Below are positions 21,974 to 26,028 of a stretch of DNA of 26,028 bases, piece after piece. Source of the stretch: an uncultured Collinsella sp. (GTDB taxonomy: Bacteria; Actinomycetota; Coriobacteriia; Coriobacteriales; Coriobacteriaceae); assembly GCA_902492855.1 (NCBI GenBank), contig CABUMU010000009.1:1-26028 (forward strand). The letters run 5' to 3'. The position numbers were made by a program, and so were the translations under genes. Position 1 is the first letter of the stretch. Each line of letters starts with the position of its first letter. The notes under the pieces are model-generated. The model searched no databases. It was not told the origin of the DNA and worked only from the letters and a program-made list of their open reading frames with translations.

Positions 21974-23664
21974 TCGTACCCGTTAAGTTTACCTACGCCT
22001 CGCGCGACCTGTGGTTCGACCCACAGGATCTGGATATCCTCGAGGCCGATTATGCCATCTGCTCCACCGAGCGCGGAACCGAGATCGGCCTGGTCACGGC
22101 CGACCCCTTCGAGGTGCCGCTCGACGAAATCGGTCAGCCGCTCAAGCCCGTGTTGCGCGTGGCGAGCGACATCGACCTGCAGCTTGCCGACGACCTGGCC
22201 ATCCAGGGTGACGAGGCCATGGTCGACTTCCGCCGCCTGGTCAAGGAGCTCGACCTCGAGATGAAGCCGGTCGGCGTCGAGTACCTGTTTGGCGGCGAGA
22301 AGGCCGTGTTCTACTTTGCGGCCGAGGAGCGCGTCGATTTCCGTCAGCTCGTCAAGGACCTGTCCTCGACGCTGCACATTCGCGTCGACATGCGCCAGAT
22401 CGGCGTGCGTGACGAGACCCGCCTGGTGGGCGGCTATGCCCAGTGCGGCCAGGAGCTCTGCTGCACACGCTTTGGCGGACAGTTTGAGCCGGTTTCGATC
22501 CGCATGGCAAAAGAGCAGGACCTGCCGCTCAACTCGTCCAAGATTAGCGGCGTGTGCGGCCGCCTGATGTGCTGCCTGCGCTACGAGTTTGAGGCGTACA
22601 AGGACTTTAAGAGCCGCGCGCCCAAAAAGAAGACGCTTATCGATACGCCGCTTGGCAAGGCGCGCATCCAGGAATATGACACGCCGCGCGAGCAGCTGGT
22701 GTTGCGCCTGGAGAACGGCAAAGTCTTTAAGGTCAACCTGGCCGACATGACCTGCTCTGAGGGCTGCAAAAAGAAGGCCGCCGAGCAGGGCTGCAACTGC
22801 CGCCCCGACTGCGTGACGCGCGATGTGCTCGAGCGTATCGAGTCGCCCGAGATGCGCCTGGCGCTTATGGAGCTCGACCGCGAGAACGGCGTCGACGTGG
22901 GCGATGGCCTGTCGAGCGCCGACCGTCTGGCGGGGACGACGATGCCCAAGCGCCGCCGTCGCGATGCGGACGCCGATGCCCGTGCCGGTCAGAGCCAGGG
23001 CGAGGGTCGCGGCCGCGGTAAGGGTCGCGGCAAGGCCGAGACACCCGAGGCTGAGGAGGCTGCCGGTGGACGTCGTCGCCGCAAGCGCTCGGGTTCGGGC
23101 GATGCCGGCGAGGCCGCTCCCGCAGGCAAGAATTCTCCCCGCGAGCGTGAGGCTCAGCAGCCTCAGCAGCAAAACCGCGGCGGTGGCATGAATCCCACGC
23201 GCCGTCGCCGCCGCCATTTGTCGAGCGAGGAGCGCGAGGACGCCTTCCGCGCCGCAGCCGCTCGCGAAGCCGGTGCCACCCCCAAGGGTGGTTCGGGTTC
23301 CGATACGCCTGCCGACAAGGGTGGCAAGCAGCGCAACGATGACGAGCGCGTCCCGCGTCCGCGCCGTCGCCATTCTTCGGGTACGCAGCAAAAGCCCTCG
23401 GTGCCCTCCGTGGCCGATCAGGTCTCGGATGGCGAGGTCAAGGTCACGCGCCGTCGCCCCGGAGATGGCGGAGGGGCGGCCGCCAAGGCCGCGCGCGGCG
23501 CTGCTCGTGACGAACGCGAGTCGCGCGAAGATCGTGGTGGCGAGGGTTCGGCCGACCAGGGCCAGAAGCGCCGTCGCCGTCGCCGTTCCCGCAAGCCGCG
23601 CCAGGATGGTGGCGAGGGCTCGACCCAAAACTCGTCCGCACCTCAACCGCCCACCGGCGAATAG
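21964..23664 (+). CDS. ricT: PSP1-domain protein RicT (YaaT) with long arginine-rich tail
   Basis: In Bacillus, RicT with RicA and RicF binds RNase Y and directs mRNA maturation, through iron-sulfur clusters. The first 320 or so residues are the PSP1/RicT core, with cysteine groups C161/C166/C167, C198/C203/C204 and C264/C268/C277/C279/C283. After about residue 320 comes a tail of about 245 residues, low in hydrophobics, with repeated clusters of 3-6 Arg/Lys (KRRRRD, GRRRRKR, TRRRRRH, RPRRRH, KRRRRRRSRK) and Gly/Ser/Gln linkers. The Bacillus protein is about 275 residues and lacks it. The tail looks disordered and RNA-binding, like the arms of RNase E. The reading frame is continuous with no sign of a frameshift. 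The ATG overlaps the end of holB by 10 bp, implying coupled translation. Confidence 0.92.
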   Translation: MPLVVPVKFTYASRDLWFDPQDLDILEADYAICSTERGTEIGLVTADPFEVPLDEIGQPLKPVLRVASDIDLQLADDLAIQGDEAMVDFRRLVKELDLEMKPVGVEYLFGGEKAVFYFAAEERVDFRQLVKDLSSTLHIRVDMRQIGVRDETRLVGGYAQCGQELCCTRFGGQFEPVSIRMAKEQDLPLNSSKISGVCGRLMCCLRYEFEAYKDFKSRAPKKKTLIDTPLGKARIQEYDTPREQLVLRLENGKVFKVNLADMTCSEGCKKKAAEQGCNCRPDCVTRDVLERIESPEMRLALMELDRENGVDVGDGLSSADRLAGTTMPKRRRRDADADARAGQSQGEGRGRGKGRGKAETPEAEEAAGGRRRRKRSGSGDAGEAAPAGKNSPREREAQQPQQQNRGGGMNPTRRRRRHLSSEEREDAFRAAAAREAGATPKGGSGSDTPADKGGKQRNDDERVPRPRRRHSSGTQQKPSVPSVADQVSDGEVKVTRRRPGDGGGAAAKAARGAARDERESREDRGGEGSADQGQKRRRRRRSRKPRQDGGEGSTQNSSAPQPPTGE

Positions 23665-23730
23665 CGCCCGCAAACGGATTTAACCTGCCTGACCCCAAAC
23701 GCGTCGGGGTACCATAGCGCTGAATCAACG

Positions 23731-23760
23731 ACCCTCCCTGCGACCGAGCGTAGGGAGGGT
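23731..23760 (+). promoter_or_regulatory. Hairpin that sequesters the comF ribosome binding site
   Basis: ACCCTCCCTGCG (23731-23742) pairs with CGTAGGGAGGGT (23749-23760, one G-U) across a 6-nt loop. The right arm contains GGGAGGG, the only good ribosome site for the GTG at 23767. TACCAT at 23710-23715 is a possible -10, which would place the hairpin at the very 5' end of the mRNA. There is no T-run, so a terminator is less likely. Translation would need the hairpin to open. Confidence 0.5.
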
Positions 23761-23766
23761 TGTGTC

Positions 23767-24573
23767 GTGAAGAGCCGTTTGAACATATTGAGCCGTCTGC
23801 AGGGCGCCGGTGCCCTACCGTTTGCGGACGAATTGCTACCGTTTGCCGAGCACGCGACGTACGAGGCGCTTGAGGCGTTGTCGCCCACGCGATGTGCCGG
23901 CTGCGAGCGCGCCGGTGCGCTTATTTGCCAAGACTGCTTGGCGGCGCTTGCGCTCATCGACTCGCGGCATAGCTGCACTCGATGCGGCGCCCCGTTTGGA
24001 GACTTGCTGTGCACCGAGTGCTCGGTCGAGGGTGCGTCCTCGGCGATGGCCGAAGCACTCGACCGGTGCCTGGCATGTGCCGTTTACACGCATCCGCTGC
24101 CGCGAATCATTAAAGCGTACAAAGACGCGGGCGAGCGACGCCTGGCGCCGTATCTGGCAGAGCTGCTATACGACACCGCCTTACATGCCCAGGTCGCAGC
24201 ACCCGATCGCTACGGTGGTGTGTTGTCCGGCGCCGATGCGGTGGTGTTTGTGCCCGCGACGTCGGCGGCGTTTCGGCGACGCGGCTTCGATCATATGGAA
24301 GCCATCGCGCGCCCATTTTGCGAGCTGTCGGGTGTTCCGCTGCTCGACGCCCTCGTTAAGTACGGACATGGCGACCAGCGTGAACTCAGTCGTGAAGAAC
24401 GCCGTGAACGCGCCCGAGGCATGTACGAGACCGTTGAGGACGTGCGGGGCCGCCGCCTGCTGCTTATCGACGACGTTATCACCACGGGTGCGACGATGGC
24501 TGCGGCTTCGGCGGAACTCAAACGCGCCGGTGCCGCGGCCGTTGATGGCCTCGCTATCGCACGCGTTTGGTAG
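23767..24573 (+). CDS. comF: ComF-family phosphoribosyltransferase-like protein
   Basis: Belongs to the ComF/GntX family; ComF is needed for DNA uptake in naturally competent bacteria, but the family is widespread in non-competent ones and its biochemical role is unclear. 268 residues. N-terminal zinc ribbons with CxxC pairs at C43/C46, C54/C57, C70/C73 and C82/C85. The phosphoribosyltransferase domain follows, with FVPATSAAFRRRGFDH and the PRPP loop LLLIDDVITTGAT (231-243). GTG start, ribosome site GGGAGGG 8 nt upstream, within a hairpin. No other competence gene is present in the window. The next gene follows closely. Confidence 0.9.
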   Translation: MKSRLNILSRLQGAGALPFADELLPFAEHATYEALEALSPTRCAGCERAGALICQDCLAALALIDSRHSCTRCGAPFGDLLCTECSVEGASSAMAEALDRCLACAVYTHPLPRIIKAYKDAGERRLAPYLAELLYDTALHAQVAAPDRYGGVLSGADAVVFVPATSAAFRRRGFDHMEAIARPFCELSGVPLLDALVKYGHGDQRELSREERRERARGMYETVEDVRGRRLLLIDDVITTGATMAAASAELKRAGAAAVDGLAIARVW

Positions 24574-24584
24574 GGGTGATTCGT

Positions 24585-25694
24585 GTGGCGGTAACAATCA
24601 AACAGCGCAACAAGCCGACAAAAGAGCAGCTTGCGGCTTCCGTGATCCTGACGGGTGCCTCGGCGTTGCGTATGATGCGCGCCGAGCGCCGGCAGATGGG
24701 CTACATCGGCTGGAAGGACCTTGAGTCCGAGGAGGAGCGCCGCGTGTTGTGTACGTCATCGCCTTCGACCGAGGATATCTATCTTCCCGACCTGGTGCGA
24801 ATTGGAGCCAAAAGCGGCGAGGTGCAAGAAGATCTGTGCTTGCTGGTGGGATCTGCGGCGCAGCGCCGACGCATGCCTGGCGTGGGCTGGTCCGTGTGTT
24901 CCGGGTTGCCTGTCGGCTCGATTCTAGAGGTGGAACCGGGGGTGTACAGCCTATCTCCCGAGGCCCTTTGTGTTGCCGTCGCCCGCGAGGTCGGCTGTAT
25001 CCAGGCGTTTGCCCTGGCCCAGGAACTGTGTTCCAAGATTTCACTAAGCGATCGCGGGAAGTATCTGCCTCCCTACACCTCGCCTGTTGCGAATAGACTT
25101 GCAAAGGATAAGGACCAACCGGCAGACGTGGGCTACTTTGAAGTCGAGCCGGTGCTGACGCCCGATCGCCTGGCAGATTACCTTGCGGCATGCAAGGGGA
25201 GTGCGGCCAAACAACTGCTACGCCTGTGTCCCTACCTGTCAGAAAACCTGCGCTCACCCATGGAGTGCATCATGCTTGCCATGTTTTCGCTTCCGTTTTC
25301 CTATGGCGGATTTGCCTGCGGTCCCTTTAAGACCGACTACAAGATCGAGTTCGATGACCGCGCGCAGGCAATCTCGGGGATGCCGTATGCAGTTTGCGAT
25401 GCGTACCAGGAAACAGCCCGGTTTGACCTGGAATACAACGGTGAGCTGGGTCATTCCTCTCGAAGGGGACGTGTCCATGATGAAAAACGCAACACGGGCT
25501 TGATTACTATGGGAATCGAGGTCGCGACGGTCAACAACGAAATGCTCTGCGACATGGAAGCGATGGAAGCGCTCGCATGGCGCATCCACCAGCGTATGCG
25601 AAAGCGGTACCGGAATCGTGTCGATGCCCGCAGGAAGAAGCAAGAGGCGTTGCTTAACACGCTGCGGGCGTGTTTTGGGCTTAAGCCGGTATAA
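24585..25694 (+). CDS. Unknown protein with probable PD-(D/E)XK-type C-terminal domain
   Basis: 369 residues, not recognised as a named family. The C-terminal third resembles DUF559/AbiEi-C-type endonuclease folds: SPMECIMLAMFSLPF (E227), then YKIEFDDRAQ, FDLEYNGELGH (D281, E283, H290), HDEKRNTGLITMGIEV (D299, R302, G310). In that family the pattern is SP.ES ... D..... .EYDG..H ... D..R...L...G. Here EYDG is EYNG. The N-terminal part (1-130) is basic with no clear motif. GTG 24585 is chosen because GGGGTGA lies 6 nt upstream; a TTG at 24567 would overlap comF. It is 11 bp after comF and probably co-transcribed. It could be a repair-, defence- or competence-linked nuclease or a non-catalytic relative. 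Confidence 0.75.
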   Translation: MAVTIKQRNKPTKEQLAASVILTGASALRMMRAERRQMGYIGWKDLESEEERRVLCTSSPSTEDIYLPDLVRIGAKSGEVQEDLCLLVGSAAQRRRMPGVGWSVCSGLPVGSILEVEPGVYSLSPEALCVAVAREVGCIQAFALAQELCSKISLSDRGKYLPPYTSPVANRLAKDKDQPADVGYFEVEPVLTPDRLADYLAACKGSAAKQLLRLCPYLSENLRSPMECIMLAMFSLPFSYGGFACGPFKTDYKIEFDDRAQAISGMPYAVCDAYQETARFDLEYNGELGHSSRRGRVHDEKRNTGLITMGIEVATVNNEMLCDMEAMEALAWRIHQRMRKRYRNRVDARRKKQEALLNTLRACFGLKPV

Positions 25695-25728
25695 TTCGCG
25701 TCAAAAATAGGGGGTTATTCATATGCCC

Positions 25729-25946
25729 TGGCCAAAAAATGGCAAATATGAGTACTGTCACTAAATCAGTAACAGCAAAATCAAAGAATTAAGGACTCGG
25801 AGGCGTCGTAAAGTAAGAAGATAATAAACAAATGTAGAATAACTAAGCATCAGGTTGGCGACACTGAGCGCAAAATCTGTCCGAGAGGCCAAAATTGTCT
25901 GCTACTAAATTGGTGACAGTACTCATATTTGCTATTTTTGGGCCAC
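25729..25946. repeat. 218-bp element with inverted ends, copy 2
   Basis: The left end (25729-25775) and right end (25899-25946) are reverse complements at 41 of 47 positions. The shared core is GTGACAGTACTCATATTTGC. The right end matches the copy at 10122-10169 at 42 of 48 positions. The interior is AT-rich and has no credible reading frame. It fills most of the 334-bp stretch after the last gene, which otherwise contains only the hairpin below. It is not flanked by a target-site duplication that I can recognise. Confidence 0.85.
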
Positions 25947-25965
25947 GGCACCCCGAGGCGGGCGC

Positions 25966-25994
25966 CCCGGAGCTCCCCGTAGGGGAGCTCCGGG
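25966..25994. other. Perfect 13-bp hairpin near the right edge
   Basis: CCCGGAGCTCCCC (25966-25978) and GGGGAGCTCCGGG (25982-25994) are exact complements around a GTA loop. No T-run follows on either strand. It could be a transcript end for the unknown gene at 24585 or for a gene beyond the window. Confidence 0.7.
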
Positions 25995-26028
25995 CTTCAT
26001 GGGGGCCCGAATGGTCCGCTCCGACCTG

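Noticed and set aside
21970..23673. 567-residue minus-strand open frame across ricT
   Set aside because: Antisense to the PSP1 core and its Arg tail; no start signal and no family resemblance.
1..26028. tRNA, rRNA, CRISPR array or prophage genes
   Set aside because: No T-loop/CCA patterns, rRNA signatures, evenly spaced direct repeats, or phage structural or integrase genes were seen.

Overview
The window is a high-GC bacterial chromosome segment, densely packed with ordinary-looking genes separated by short, palindrome-rich spacers. The gene set points to Coriobacteriia, most likely Collinsella or a close relative: GntR-controlled cellobiose-type PTS, an AspT-like aminotransferase, tatA-tatC-hypA-hypB, an archaeal-style topoisomerase I, and tmk-holB-ricT-comF. 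The genus is inferred from gene content and style, not from a marker gene. No rRNA, tRNA, CRISPR array, phage gene or intact transposase was found.

Layout. 1-273: palindromes and terminators. 274-1967 (minus): manA and a GntR/UTRA regulator. 1968-5941: a divergent control region, then a GH1 phospho-glycosidase and the EIIC, EIIB and EIIA subunits of a lactose/cellobiose-family PTS. 6183-8228: a ROK sugar kinase and a manganese-type (family II) pyrophosphatase. 8289-9855: a structured leader with an internal terminator, then nhaA. 10229-10483 (minus): a small unknown protein. 10633-12303: an aspartate aminotransferase and a solitary STAS protein. 12457-14949: tatA, tatC, hypA, hypB. 15004-17595: topA with a TTG start. 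17747-18694 (minus): a zinc-ribbon membrane protein. 18878-19951: a probable Tat-exported lipoprotein with a class A beta-lactamase fold. 20161-23664: tmk, holB and ricT with almost no spacing. 23767-25694: a comF-like phosphoribosyltransferase and a probable PD-(D/E)XK-type protein.

How the genes fit together. The first block is a sugar-uptake cassette: the PTS imports and phosphorylates a beta-disaccharide, the GH1 enzyme splits it, and manA and the ROK kinase feed hexoses to glycolysis. The Tat and Hyp genes are adjacent, as expected if a nickel hydrogenase elsewhere is matured and then exported folded. The RR-lipobox protein is a local candidate Tat client. tmk-holB-ricT is a conserved replication/RNA-decay neighbourhood.

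The least ordinary content is in the spacers. At least four families of short palindromic repeats occur here, two of them as clear pairs: a 63-bp palindrome (17664, 19953) and a roughly 220-230 bp element with inverted ends (9941, 25729). The nhaA leader can fold into a branched structure followed by an intrinsic terminator and a second hairpin next to the ribosome binding site, which makes it a candidate cis-regulatory RNA. RicT carries an arginine-rich tail of about 245 residues not present in the Bacillus protein.
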